Source of the DNA: Planctomycetota bacterium
GTDB taxonomy: Bacteria > Planctomycetota > Planctomycetia > Pirellulales > Pirellulaceae
Direction of reading: 5' to 3'
Length of the DNA stretch: 37,347 nucleotides
Assembly: GCA_027619595.1 (NCBI GenBank)
Contig: JAQCHP010000039.1
Coordinates: forward strand, 1-37,347
Shown: positions 25,852 to 34,096 of the stretch, in pieces
Layout of the letters: every line of letters starts with the position of its first letter
Numbering within the stretch: the stretch's first letter is position 1
Translations under genes and position numbers: made by a program
The notes under the pieces: model-generated
What the model saw: only the letters and a program-made list of their open reading frames with translations
Databases searched by the model: none
What the model was told of the DNA's origin: nothing

Positions 25852-26444
25852 CGTAGTAAGACATTATCTTGTCCGCACGACCACGAAGCCCAAGAAGGTG
25901 ATTGCGTCACTGACGACGTCACTACGTCAATCTAATCGCCAATATCTCAACACGTTGCGCAGCGAGTCCGAATTCCATGTTTCGACATGCAGCAATCAAT
26001 TGCCCCACAATGGCTTAATCCCACCCCCAACACCTCCCCGGGATTTGCCCCCGCCGGCGTAACTTTTCCGTCGACAGCCAACGACTCCAGACAGCAATCG
26101 TGACGACCGGGAACAACGCAGGATATTCCCCGATTGCCGATTTGGCCATCAATCGACCTACCACTCCCAACGATCGCCGGCCTCGTCGTCACTCGCCGAC
26201 GATCAACTAACCACTCTTGAAACGCTCGAACAGAAGTATTCCCAATTTTTCAGGAATTTCTCTGTTCGCTTTTCGCTTGGCCCTGCGTCTCAGAGATTGA
26301 GGGAACGGGCGGTCCGTGTGGCATTGTCCCGTTTCACCCGACGGAGTCGTCACCGGAGCTATTTCATCGCGCTGGTCGTCCAGCGCGAGTCCGGTTACGA
26401 CAAATCGCTGAGAATCGGCTTGATAATGGCGAAAGGAATAAACT
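25852..26444. other. Gene-free stretch between metH and the RAYT gene
   Basis: I find no convincing gene in these 593 bases. Near 25899-25931 an imperfect dyad (GATTGCGT...ACGTCAATC) encloses two direct GTCACT units; it could be the metH 3' hairpin, but no T run follows. A nested hairpin near 26353-26394 is listed separately. An 81-codon open frame on the minus strand (25947-26192) has no recognisable features. Confidence 0.5.
26353..26394. repeat. Nested hairpin (REP-like) just upstream of the RAYT gene
   Basis: TCGCGCTGG (26367-26375) and CCAGCGCGA (26380-26388) form a perfect 9-bp stem with a TCGT loop, enclosed by an outer CCGGA (26353-26357)/TCCGG (26390-26394) pairing. It ends 50 bases before the RAYT start. 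RAYT proteins act on imperfect-palindrome REP hairpins, so this may be one of its targets, but only one copy is visible here. Confidence 0.5.
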
Positions 26445-27554
26445 ATGGCAACGCCGCGAAAAGACACTTTCGATCCGCACGTTGTGGGGATTTATCACTG
26501 CATGACACGTTGCGTCCGGCAACTGTTCTTATTGGAAAGTGACGAAAAAGCCGACCGAGAAAACGCGGGTAGGTGGGATTTCTGCGAGTTTCGCCTGGCG
26601 TACCTGGCGGGGCTATTTGCAATCGACGTTCTTGACTTTGCGTTGTTATCGAATCACATCCATACGCTGTTGCGAAACCGACCCGACGTCGTATCGGCGT
26701 GGTCGGACCGTGAAGTGGCACGACGTTGGTTCAAACTCCATCCGTCGGAAGTGCCATCCAAGGAGAAAAACCACGTCCTTACTGAGCAGGACATCGACCA
26801 AGCTGCGGCGGACAAGGAATTGATGGCACACGCACGTCGTGAGCTAAGTAGTCTTTCCCATTTTCAAAAGTGCCTGTTGGAGCCGATTGCGAAGGAATTC
26901 AATCGGCGGGATAAGAAGAAAGGGCATTTTGTGGCGGAGCGATTTCGTTGCAGGAGGATTGATTGCGACGGGGGCCTGCTCCTTTGCAGCGTGTATATTG
27001 CTCTCAATCCGTTCCGAGCGGGACTCGGCGACACGCTTCAGGAGCATCCGTACTCGTCCTATTCACGCAGGTTTCGGGGTGAGGCAAATTGGCTTTCGCC
27101 GCTGTTCCTGGATGAACGGGCAATCGCCTACGATCAAGTTGCGGAAATGACCGAAGGTGAAGAGGGTGTGCAGCGGCTCGTGGCCCAAGCGAACGTTCTG
27201 CCGTCGCCCCGTTGTTCCGAAAAGGGGACCCTTCCGTTGCGTTGGTCCGAGTATCAAGAGATCACTGACTGGACGGCCGAACATATTGGTACGCGTCGAC
27301 GCCTCGGTCAAAGGGAGCAGGAGGTAACGGTCCCGGAGCGCATAGAGGACTTACTTCAGAGCCTTGGAATCGATCCCAAGTATTGGTTGGACACGATCGA
27401 CCGCTATGCGGAAATGTTCCACAATTTCGTTGCAATGCCAAGCCAAATGGAGACGATTGCCCGTCGCTTGAAGCGGAAGTACGTGAAGGGGACTAGAGCT
27501 TGCCGAACTTGCTTTGTGGAGCAGGCGACAAGTTCGCAAGAGCTGCCGGAATAG
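26445..27554 (+). CDS. REP-associated (RAYT / Y1_Tnp-type) transposase-like protein
   Basis: A 369-residue member of the IS200-like HUH family. The first strand 'GIYHCMTRCVRQLFLLE' and the histidine pair in 'FALLSNHIHTLLRNRP' (His71, His73) form the HUH metal site. The 'HFVAERFRCRRI' and 'LLLCSVYIALNPFRAGL' segments match the conserved second half of the RAYT domain. It is longer than IS200 TnpA (about 150 residues), with extra segments as in planctomycete versions. In the region equivalent to the RAYT catalytic-Tyr helix the sequence reads 'CLLEPIAKEFNRRDKKKGHF' and lacks the usual Tyr, so activity is uncertain. SD: GAAAGGA before the ATG. A tandem repeat array lies about 200 bases downstream. 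Confidence 0.82.
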   Translation: MATPRKDTFDPHVVGIYHCMTRCVRQLFLLESDEKADRENAGRWDFCEFRLAYLAGLFAIDVLDFALLSNHIHTLLRNRPDVVSAWSDREVARRWFKLHPSEVPSKEKNHVLTEQDIDQAAADKELMAHARRELSSLSHFQKCLLEPIAKEFNRRDKKKGHFVAERFRCRRIDCDGGLLLCSVYIALNPFRAGLGDTLQEHPYSSYSRRFRGEANWLSPLFLDERAIAYDQVAEMTEGEEGVQRLVAQANVLPSPRCSEKGTLPLRWSEYQEITDWTAEHIGTRRRLGQREQEVTVPERIEDLLQSLGIDPKYWLDTIDRYAEMFHNFVAMPSQMETIARRLKRKYVKGTRACRTCFVEQATSSQELPE

Positions 27555-27751
27555 CAGTCAGCCTCGTTTTACTAAGCTGCCTTTTCTACCAATCTTGAAG
27601 TGCCATAAAGCACCTTCTGCGCTCGGCGTGCGCGCACTCAGGTCGATTTTCCGCTGTTTTTTTCGTGATTTAGCGATTCGCGTCCGCTGAACTCCCCAGA
27701 TCGCCAGCTACAAAAGAGCCCCCTTTAGGTCTCCCGCTAGAAACCCCAAAA

Positions 27752-27845
27752 ATGACTGTCCGCTTTCTAAAGATGACTGTCCCTGTCTTTTTCAAGATGA
27801 CTGTCCCTGTCTTTTTCCAAGATGACTGTCCCTGTCTTTTTCCCT
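27752..27845. repeat. Tandem repeat array downstream of the RAYT gene
   Basis: Four copies of a unit beginning ATGACTGTCC start at 27752, 27773, 27797 and 27822 (spacing 21, 24 and 25 bases). The last three share ATGACTGTCCCTGTC followed by TTTTTC; the first is diverged after ATGACTGTCC. There are no spacers, so it is not a CRISPR array. From memory, similar GACAGGGACAGTCA-type motifs accompany RAYT-type transposases in many genomes; this should be checked by search. The remainder of the 27555-27751 gap holds a poly-T run (27656-27663) and nothing else I recognise. The array ends two bases before the truncated dockerin frame. Confidence 0.88.
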
Positions 27846-27846
27846 G

Positions 27847-28488
27847 ATGCTCGTGAACCTCATTGATGTGTATCTGGCAAACGGACAGCTCGATATTGGC
27901 ACGTTCGGGAGTGCCTTCCAAACGCCCCTGCTTGCGCAGGGCTTCCGTCGCAATCCAGCATTCGGCGGCACAGGACCATCCACCCTCAGCGGACTCGATT
28001 CCGGAATCGCCTACGTCACGCTGGTCCCAAGACATCTCGTGGAAGTGGAGGTGAACGCGAGCCTCGGGGGTTTCGCGGCCAATGGTTTGGACTGGGAAAC
28101 GCTCGAAGTCGCCTATATCCTTACACCGTTCGATGGTGGCGACTACAACCAAGATGGCCACGTCGACGCGGCCGACTTTACCGGGTGGGCCCGTAACGTG
28201 GGACAACCGGTTGGGACGCTCCCCGTCGATCCTTGGGCTGGTATCACAGCGTCGCCGATTGGCGATCCGCAATTTGTCGTATGGCGTGACAACTTCAACA
28301 CGAGTTCCGGGACAAATGCCGCCATGTCGGTTCCGGAACCGAAATCTGGGATACTGCTTGCCACCGTTGGGGTCGGCGTGCTTGCCAGATCGACCCGCCG
28401 CCGAGACGAAAACCGATTGTCACGATTCGGGTACATACGAGAATGTCGGAAGTCGAACCACGCGAGTCTCCAGTCCCCGTGGAGATAG
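27847..28488 (+). pseudogene. 5'-truncated dockerin-like / PEP-CTERM protein remnant
   Basis: A 213-codon frame begins directly after the repeat array; the nearest in-frame stop upstream (TGA, 27823) lies inside a repeat unit. There is no signal peptide. The sequence starts in the middle of a beta-rich domain ('LIDVYLANGQLDIGTFG'), continues to the calcium-type motif 'DYNQDGHVDAADFTGWARNV' and a second half-motif 'DPQFVVWRDNFNTSSG', and ends with the sorting tail 'SVPEPKSGILLATVGVGVL' plus 'RSTRRR'. Intact relatives carry a signal peptide and several hundred residues upstream, so the 5' part has been lost, apparently by insertion or recombination at the repeats. The frame runs on about 35 codons past the basic end and overlaps the convergent phosphoesterase gene by 69 bp. 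Confidence 0.72.
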
Positions 28489-29199
28489 TTCAAGGATACG
28501 ATAGCCGGCTGGGGCCGCTTCGAAGGTAGCTTGATCCCCTTCAGGGCGGAACTGCAGGCCCGTGGACGGCGTCGTCACCATACGAACATGAGGGGCAAGA
28601 GGAACGTCGAATTCGCGATGTACATGCCCGCAACAGACGAGTTGAATCGTTGGGTTTGAGCGAATGCGATCGAGCAAAGGCTCGGCATCTTGAAGCCGGA
28701 TTCTGTCCATCCAAAGACTCCCCACAGGGACGATCGGGTGATGCATAAACAGCGCCACGCGAAGCCCCTCGGCGGAAGCGACTTGCTCATCCAGCCACTC
28801 CAATTCGCCTTCGCACAACTGACCTGCCACCTCGCCGGGCGACTGTGTGTCGAGCCCAATGCAACGCCATCCATCGCCATCAAACGAAAAATGTAGGGCT
28901 GGTCCTTCGTCGCTCCCTTGACCCACAAGGAGTTCTCGCAGCACCCCACGATCATCATGATTGCCGGGCACAACGTGCAAACGATCGAGCCAAGGCATCA
29001 CGAGGTCTCGGACGGCCAGAACTGCCGCTCTCGATTCGTCATGTGTGTGGTCGCCCGTGACCACAACATGATCGAAACGATCCTGCGTGTCGTGCACATG
29101 CTGCACGACCTCGCTGAGAGATTCTCGCGTAGGAATTCCCTTGAGCCGCATGCCGGGCTCGGCAAAAACATGGAGGTCCGTCAGTTGCAGGATACGCAT
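28420..29199 (-). CDS. Metallophosphoesterase, CpdA-like (cyclic-nucleotide phosphodiesterase family)
   Basis: A 259-residue calcineurin-like phosphoesterase without a signal peptide. The metal-binding motifs are all present: 'LTDLH' (Asp8, His10), 'VTGDHTHDES' (Asp50), 'VPGNHDDRG' (Asn80, His81), 'FMHHPIVP' (His153/His154) and 'CCGHVHREFD' (His192, His194). The order and length match class III cyclic-nucleotide phosphodiesterases (CpdA) that hydrolyse cAMP, but many relatives act on other phosphodiesters, so the substrate is open. The ATG at 29199 is the natural start because homology begins at residue 1. It is convergent with the dockerin remnant. Confidence 0.88.
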   Translation of the reverse strand: MRILQLTDLHVFAEPGMRLKGIPTRESLSEVVQHVHDTQDRFDHVVVTGDHTHDESRAAVLAVRDLVMPWLDRLHVVPGNHDDRGVLRELLVGQGSDEGPALHFSFDGDGWRCIGLDTQSPGEVAGQLCEGELEWLDEQVASAEGLRVALFMHHPIVPVGSLWMDRIRLQDAEPLLDRIRSNPTIQLVCCGHVHREFDVPLAPHVRMVTTPSTGLQFRPEGDQATFEAAPAGYRILELSPRGLETRVVRLPTFSYVPES

Positions 29200-29323
29200 G
29201 TAGTGAAGTTCTCCGTCACAAGCTCAATGGTAACCGCGTAAGGCCCTGCGGCCCGCAATCGTTCACGTCCAGGTCATCGGTGGCGATACGAAATTTGAAT
29301 CTCGCCGATTTGCCAAGGAGCAC

Positions 29324-30889
29324 TCATCCGTCAAGGGAAGAACGTTCGCAAATGGCCCCCGTCTTTCTGTTCCGGTACTTGGCTCGATCGCGCACCAAAC
29401 ACAAACCGACCGACGCCAACACTTGTAGCACCATCGTCGGCGGCTCGGGTACTGCGGTTGTCAAGAAGGAACCGCCGAAAAGAGCATCTCCGAAATGAGC
29501 TTTCCAGGTGTCATACTGCGCCTCTCGGATCGGTCCGCCATTGATGTTATTGGGAAGTGTACCGGAAGGTGCGCCCAGTATGTCGCGCCAAGCGGTGAAA
29601 TCCGCGGCGTCGACGACGCCGTCGCCGTTGTAATCGCCCGGGAGCATGATTGTTAAAGGATTGCTAATCATTCCATCAAAGGTGGAAAGGATCTGGTAAA
29701 GATCGCCAAGGTCATTGTCGGCGACTGGTGAGACTTCGAGGTAGTACGTCCCGGGCTCTGTCAAAGGCCAGTTGACCATGAATGGCAGGTCGGTCTGCCG
29801 CGCGATAGGAAACGTTTGGCCGTTTTCGGTATAGCTGGTCTGGTTGAAGACGTCCGCAAAGTAGTAGGTATCGTCAAACTCCGCCATCACGTTCACACCG
29901 TCGGGGCCGATGAGGCGAAGGTTGGGGTTGAAACTCCGCAAATAAATTTGCTCGTCCGAGGATGCGCCGCTGAGCACGTTAACGGTCAACGCACCGGGCG
30001 AGATCGTTGTGAACTGGTAAACGTCGACGTCGTTGGCAGAGTCGTGAAGCTCGCCGGTATGAAAAGCTACCCTCAGGCCAGAACTTTCGCCTTCTGAGAA
30101 GAGCAGGGGCGCTGCCGTGGAGGGCGTACCGCCGGCGTCGCTGTTTTCGAATGTTTCCAAGACGGGTTGACTCACCAGCGAATCACCCCCGAATCTCGAC
30201 CCGCCGGAGATGTCGAGTATGGCTCGCTCAAGAGGGTTCAGGTTTTTGCCCACACCAATCACCGGACCAATCGTTGCCATTAACGAGCCCTTTTGGGCGG
30301 AACCGGTTGACGCGTAGTTAGCGGGAGTTATCGAGGGCTGGCCGTACATGTGCCAGTGATTGAGACCGTAGATGTGACCCAATTCATGTGAAGCCACTCG
30401 TCCCATCTCGACAGCAACGGCGTTGATCCGCTGTTGCTGCGTCGCGTTCACGGGCAACCCGTTGAGGATCGACCAGAAGTTGCCCAAAAATACATTGGCG
30501 ACGGAGTTCGGGCCGTAGTTGCCAATATAATTAGAATTCGTGCTGCCGTAGGGGCCCAAGCCGTCCTGACCGCCCAAGGCTGCGAAATCGACCCTATCCC
30601 GGTTCCCGCCCGGATCTGAAAAAGCAAAACCGATGTCATACCCCTCCCAAACTCGCCGAATTTCAACGAAGGTCCGTTCGAAGATTTGATTCTTTTCGTT
30701 TTGTGTGAAATCGCCCCACAAGTAATTGGGATCGATGTTGTTGCGGATGACATCGTCGGCCAAATCCAAATTGGCCCCCTAGTCGCCGGTGAAGTCAAGA
30801 AACACCGTTGTGCTGGCGAATGTCCCCGATTGTAGCGCCACGGATAGGCAAATGGCGGCCACTTGCCAGACTATCTGGGATCGATTCAT
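29324..30889 (-). pseudogene. Metzincin-like exported protease with dockerin/PEP-CTERM tail, interrupted by TAG
   Basis: From ATG 30889 a signal peptide ('MNRSQIVWQVAAICLSVALQ', probable cleavage near 'SGTFA') leads into 'STTVFLDFTGD'. An in-frame TAG follows (30781-30779, codon 37). The same frame continues at once with 'GANLDLADDVIRNNIDPNYL' through 480 more codons. The body holds a metzincin zinc site HExxHxxGxxH ('VASHELGHIYGLNH'), a beta domain resembling bacterial pre-peptidase C-terminal modules ('DVYQFTTISPGALTVNVLSG'), the dockerin-like 'GDYNGDGVVDAADFTAWRDI' and the tail 'AVPEPPTMVLQVLASVG'. Only one codon is wrong, so this is a very recent nonsense mutation, a suppressed codon, or a sequencing error. 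A restart downstream would lack the signal peptide. Confidence 0.8.
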
Positions 30890-31302
30890 TGTTGTTTCAC
30901 TTTCGGCGGAGTTGACGCGACGATGCTGCTCCCAAGACGTTCCGTTGACGTGGGCAGTGCGCAACGGACCCTGAGTGTTCACCCCAGTATGGACTGGGGT
31001 GGTAGGGGGTGCAAGCCAAGCGACTCTTCATACTGGTGACCCCGTGAGAAGTCGGTATCCTTTTAACCTGGGAGACTTCACATTGATCACGCACCGACAA
31101 AGACGGGTGCCGTATCTTCGAAGTCTGCCCATTGTTCGACACGCTCATGGGTAAAGGCCAACAGGTGTGATGTTCGGCCTGACTCGAGTTAGAATCGATG
31201 GATTACTCCTCGCTGATTTTGCGAACAGGTGCCTCGGTCGGCCGTCAAGTTCTCGAACATCGACACATGTTCATTTCCGCGAGGGGGTGAGGAGAGTCAA
31301 AG
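30890..31302. other. Gene-free divergent region between protease and nitrilase genes
   Basis: No gene is seen in these 413 bases. They hold a perfect 9-bp hairpin CACCCCAGT/ACTGGGGTG (30980-31001, loop ATGG) and, near 31044-31081, a dyad of GTGA(GA)AGTC with GACTTCAC around an AT-rich centre. Neither is followed by a T run. Promoters for both flanking genes should lie here. A GAGGAGA ribosome site precedes the nitrilase ATG. Confidence 0.5.
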
Positions 31303-32295
31303 ATGAGTAAGGCAAGCACGCTGCAACCGCTCCGGGTTGGTTTGGTTCCAATCCGCGCCGAGTTCGGCGACGTCGCGAAAAACCTCGCCAATATTCTCGA
31401 CTGGATCGAGCGGGCCGGAGCACAAGGTGCAAAATTGGTGTGCTTTCCGGAAACCGCGCTGCAAGGCTACTGCAGCGTACCAGAAGTCGTGCGCAGGCTG
31501 GCTGAACCGGCGGATGGACCGAGTTGCCAGGCCATCCATCAGTACGCTCAGCGACTGGGTCTCGTCGTTTCGCTAGGCATGTCCCTGCGGCAGGGCGAAA
31601 GGGTATTCAACAGTCAGGTCTTCATTGGCCCGTCAGGGTATCTCGGTGCTCAGCATAAGATCCACCTCTGTGGATTCGACAAAGTCTACGACCTTGCTTC
31701 CGACTGGAACGTGATCGACATCGGTGGCTGGAAGATGGGCACGACCATTTGCTACGACTCAGAGTTTCCCGAAGCTGCCCGCATCCTGGCCGTGAAGGGC
31801 GCCGACCTTTTGTTAATGTCTTTTGCGAACGGACGGCGCAATTGGAAAAACCAGGCGGCGCAGGTGGGCGATTGGCAGGACGAGCACATGCCGTTTATTC
31901 CATCGAGGGCTTACGACAACCGAATGTTTGTCGTGGGTGTGAACCATGGAGGTGAAGTGCGAGATGTGGAAGGGAACGCCTTGGCGAATCCCGAGGGCCA
32001 AGAGGGTGTGTTGGAGTGGGCTCCCCGAGGCAGCTTGCATCACTGGACCGGCTATGCGTTCGCCATCAATCCCATGGGCCGGCTAATAGCAGAAGCGGAC
32101 CGCACTGACCATGGAGAGAAACTGCTGACAGTCGATCTCGATCCTGCGCTTCTCGACGAAGCCCGATACCCATGCCCCGTGAAGTTACCTTCAGGGCCTG
32201 ATTGTGGCGACTTCGTTCACGTTCGGCGCACGGATACCTTCGCGGAAATTCTGCTACCCGGCCGGGCTGAAGACCGGAGAAGTGACCGCACGTGA
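31303..32295 (+). CDS. Carbon-nitrogen hydrolase (nitrilase superfamily)
   Basis: A 330-residue cytosolic enzyme. The catalytic triad of the superfamily is present: Glu50 in 'LVCFPETALQGY', Lys119 in 'AQHKIHLCGFDK' and Cys150 in 'MGTTICYDSEFPEAAR'. 'PFIPSRAYDNRMFVVGVNH' supplies the usual dimer and substrate strand. These enzymes hydrolyse amides, carbamoyl groups or nitriles; the closest named types by motif style are the N-carbamoyl and omega-amidase-like branches, but the substrate cannot be fixed. The ATG at 31303 follows GAGGAGA at suitable spacing. A remnant of a second nitrilase-family gene lies 490 bases downstream on the same strand. Confidence 0.87.
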   Translation: MSKASTLQPLRVGLVPIRAEFGDVAKNLANILDWIERAGAQGAKLVCFPETALQGYCSVPEVVRRLAEPADGPSCQAIHQYAQRLGLVVSLGMSLRQGERVFNSQVFIGPSGYLGAQHKIHLCGFDKVYDLASDWNVIDIGGWKMGTTICYDSEFPEAARILAVKGADLLLMSFANGRRNWKNQAAQVGDWQDEHMPFIPSRAYDNRMFVVGVNHGGEVRDVEGNALANPEGQEGVLEWAPRGSLHHWTGYAFAINPMGRLIAEADRTDHGEKLLTVDLDPALLDEARYPCPVKLPSGPDCGDFVHVRRTDTFAEILLPGRAEDRRSDRT

Positions 32296-32783
32296 GCGAC
32301 TCGATCGAGACTTTGACACATGTGCAAACCGGAAAGAGCGACTGCCGTGCGCCTACGCCTACCGATCGATTCGAACCCCTCCTTTTACTCATTCCCCACG
32401 GTGTGGCGATAAAGCGTGTTATACCAAACCGTCACGGTATAAAAATCGTAGATACGAATGCGTAGCGGCTGAGCGAACGACCGTGCAACCTAAGTTCAAG
32501 CCCACCCTAGGAACTACGTGATTCTCCCTCGCAGCTTCAGACGGAAACATAATTTAATTTCCAGTTCGACCGGTTACGACGTTGGATTGCCTGGCGCCTG
32601 GCATTTCTTTCGCCTTTATAGAGGCGAATCGATGGGGTAACTAGGGTCCGGCTCTCCGACGAGACTTGCTTGACCGAGGGATGCGATCGACTTAGGATCA
32701 CGACCGGTCGCGCACTTGGGATCGTACCGATGTGCTGACCGTTGCACCTAAGTCAATTCTCCTGCCCATCGGAAAGACGGAAG
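32296..32783. other. Gene-free stretch after the nitrilase gene
   Basis: I see no gene in these 488 bases. Two small dyads are present: TATACC/GGTATA (near 32419-32441, followed by A5) and TTCGCCT/AGGCGAA (32609-32615 and 32622-32628, loop TTATAG). The first, read on the minus strand, has a short T run upstream rather than downstream, so it is not a good terminator in either sense. GATTCGAACCCC near 32375 resembles a tRNA T-loop, but no tRNA can be folded around it. Confidence 0.5.
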
Positions 32784-33152
32784 ATGGCGACCCTGCCTCG
32801 ACGAGACTTCCTGCGGGCCAGTTTAGCAGCATGTGAAGTTGCCAAGATTACCGAGATATTCCGCATTGCGGGAGCACAGATCGATATTCACTTAGGCAAC
32901 AAGTCGGCCAATTTCGATCACAGGGTGGCCAGGGTGGAAGTAGCCAGGGTGGAATTAGCCGGGGCGGACGAGGAAACATTAATATACGCCGATCTGGATG
33001 TCCGCCGACTGCTAAATAAACAACGAGTTCGCATGCCGGGTCGGCACTGTATCGATCTTTTTATAAACCACCGCCCGGAGATGTACGGTCCCCTGGTGAA
33101 GCCGCTTCCGCAAGACATTGTCCGATCACGTGGCTACGGACGCCGTTGTTAA
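32784..33152 (+). pseudogene. Internally deleted remnant of an exported nitrilase-family gene
   Basis: A 122-codon frame starting at ATG 32784. It begins with a twin-arginine-type leader, 'TLPRRDFLRASLAAC'. Next comes what looks like the first strand of a carbon-nitrogen hydrolase ('IFRIAGAQIDIHLGNKSANF'). After a short repetitive stretch ('RVARVEVARVELAGADEE') it jumps to a nitrilase-like C-terminus ('LIYADLDVRRLLNKQRVR', 'IDLFINHRPEMYGPLVKP'). The parts that would carry the Glu, Lys and Cys of the active site are missing. The junction consists of 15-bp tandem repeats, suggesting loss of about 500 bases between repeats followed by slippage. It could also be a small novel protein, but collapse of an intact gene is the simpler reading. 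Confidence 0.65.
32928..32972. repeat. 15-bp tandem repeats at the deletion junction
   Basis: GCCAGGGTGGAAGTA (32928-32942), GCCAGGGTGGAATTA (32943-32957) and GCCGGGGCGGACGAG (32958-32972) follow each other directly. A further partial copy, CAGGGTGG, lies just before at 32921-32928. Each unit keeps the reading frame (15 bases, five codons) and encodes ARVEV, ARVEL, AGADE. They sit exactly where the nitrilase remnant loses its core. Confidence 0.85.
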
Positions 33153-33179
33153 ATCAAACGAAAGAATAGGCGTGTTACC

Positions 33180-33818
33180 ATGAGTAATTTTGGCGAAGTT
33201 ATCCGTCAACTTGAGGACTTTGTCCTGGCGGAAAACGATCTTTACGGCGCAGGCAGAGTTCCGTTCGAACACGAGGGAGAAACCCAATATGGTTATCCCT
33301 ACGTTCGCTCCTCGCACCGATTATTCGAAGAAGCGGCGCTGGTCTGTTCCAATCTAATACCGAAGCCGGTTCACGATATCCGCTTTTTGGAAGTTGGCTG
33401 CGGTCTTGGCACAAAATGTGAAATCGCCAGGCAACATGGTATGCATGCAACGGGTTTCGATTTGAAAAGTGAGTATGTAACGCTTGCCCGCCAGATTTTT
33501 CTCGACTGTACTTTCCTGGAGGCCAATGCCCTGGAATTTGACTACGGCGAATTTGACCTCGTCTACTATCACGTTCCGTTTTTCGATGATCGGTTATTGT
33601 TTCAGCTGGAACTTCGCATTTTTTCGCACCTTCCGATTGGGGGTGTCCTGTTGGTTACGAATTTTTCCCAGGCATTTCAACGAGCGATGTACGATTCAGA
33701 CGGTATCAGGACGTCTTTTCGGTCGGTTTTCTTTGATCCGGGTCTTGAACTCGGTGACTTGCAGGTTCTCCAGAAAAAATCAATTTTCGACGTGCAGTCT
33801 TTGGCGGGCCTGAGCTAG
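33180..33818 (+). CDS. Class I SAM-dependent methyltransferase-like protein
   Basis: A 212-residue protein. The SAM-binding motif I is clear, 'RFLEVGCGLGTKCEIARQHG' (about residues 69-88), followed by motif II with an acidic residue, 'HATGFDLKSEYVTLARQIF', and then 'FLEANALEFDYGEFDLVYYH' in the position of motifs III and IV. The N-terminal 65 residues and the C-terminal part do not point to a known substrate. Base composition is lower in GC than the genes on the left, which fits the accessory character of this part of the window. The ATG at 33180 lies 27 bases after the stop of the nitrilase remnant, so the two may share a transcript. Confidence 0.78.
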   Translation: MSNFGEVIRQLEDFVLAENDLYGAGRVPFEHEGETQYGYPYVRSSHRLFEEAALVCSNLIPKPVHDIRFLEVGCGLGTKCEIARQHGMHATGFDLKSEYVTLARQIFLDCTFLEANALEFDYGEFDLVYYHVPFFDDRLLFQLELRIFSHLPIGGVLLVTNFSQAFQRAMYDSDGIRTSFRSVFFDPGLELGDLQVLQKKSIFDVQSLAGLS

Positions 33819-34020
33819 CCTCCAGTTCCTTGGCCATCTCCAGAAATTTCAACCAACGACCCTCCATTTTGCGGTCCCGGAAGGACTATATTCTCATAAC
33901 GTTTGGGTCACACGGAAGATATGTGGGTGGGGCTGGAAGCGGTGTGGGTACGTTTTCCAGGCGCAATGCAACCGTCGCACGTATGGCAAACACCGCTTGT
34001 TTTTGAGATTTGTTTCGGTT

Positions 34021-34086
34021 CGCGGCTGTAGCTCAGTCGGTAGAGAAGTCGCATGACTTTCTAGTTCTCGAACGCTCATAGCCGGA
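34021..34086 (+). other. Degenerate tRNA-like fragment (5' half)
   Basis: GGCTGTAGCTCAGTCGGTAG (34024-34043) is a textbook tRNA 5' half: the end of an acceptor strand, T8-A9 and a D-arm (GCTC-AGTCGGTA-GAG). TAGCCGG (34079-34085) could pair with GCGGCTG (34022-34028) at six of seven positions, including one wobble. In between there is no normal anticodon arm (GAAGTC-GCAT-GACTTT forms an odd hairpin) and no proper T-arm, and the whole is about 65 bases, too short. It is best read as a decayed or partly deleted tRNA gene, possibly an integration scar. The gap 33819-34020 before it shows nothing recognisable. Confidence 0.4.
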
Positions 34087-34096
34087 ATTATAAATC

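Noticed and set aside
25947-26192. 81-codon minus-strand frame in the metH/RAYT gap
   Set aside because: No motif, no ribosome site and an odd Cys/Gly-rich composition; not supportable as a gene.
27752-27845. Possible CRISPR array
   Set aside because: Units of 21-25 bases are directly adjacent without unique spacers and no cas genes are present.
27670-28272. 200-codon minus-strand frame across the repeat array
   Set aside because: It translates the tandem repeats (KKTGTVI-type runs) and the antisense of the dockerin remnant; a shadow.
30767-30769. TTG restart for the metzincin-like protein downstream of the TAG
   Set aside because: It would give an exported-type protease without a signal peptide, and the sequence upstream of the TAG in the same frame is a clean signal peptide; one interrupted gene is the better model.
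32366-32390. tRNA T-loop-like sequence (GATTCGAACCCC)
   Set aside because: No D-arm, anticodon arm or acceptor pairing on either side.
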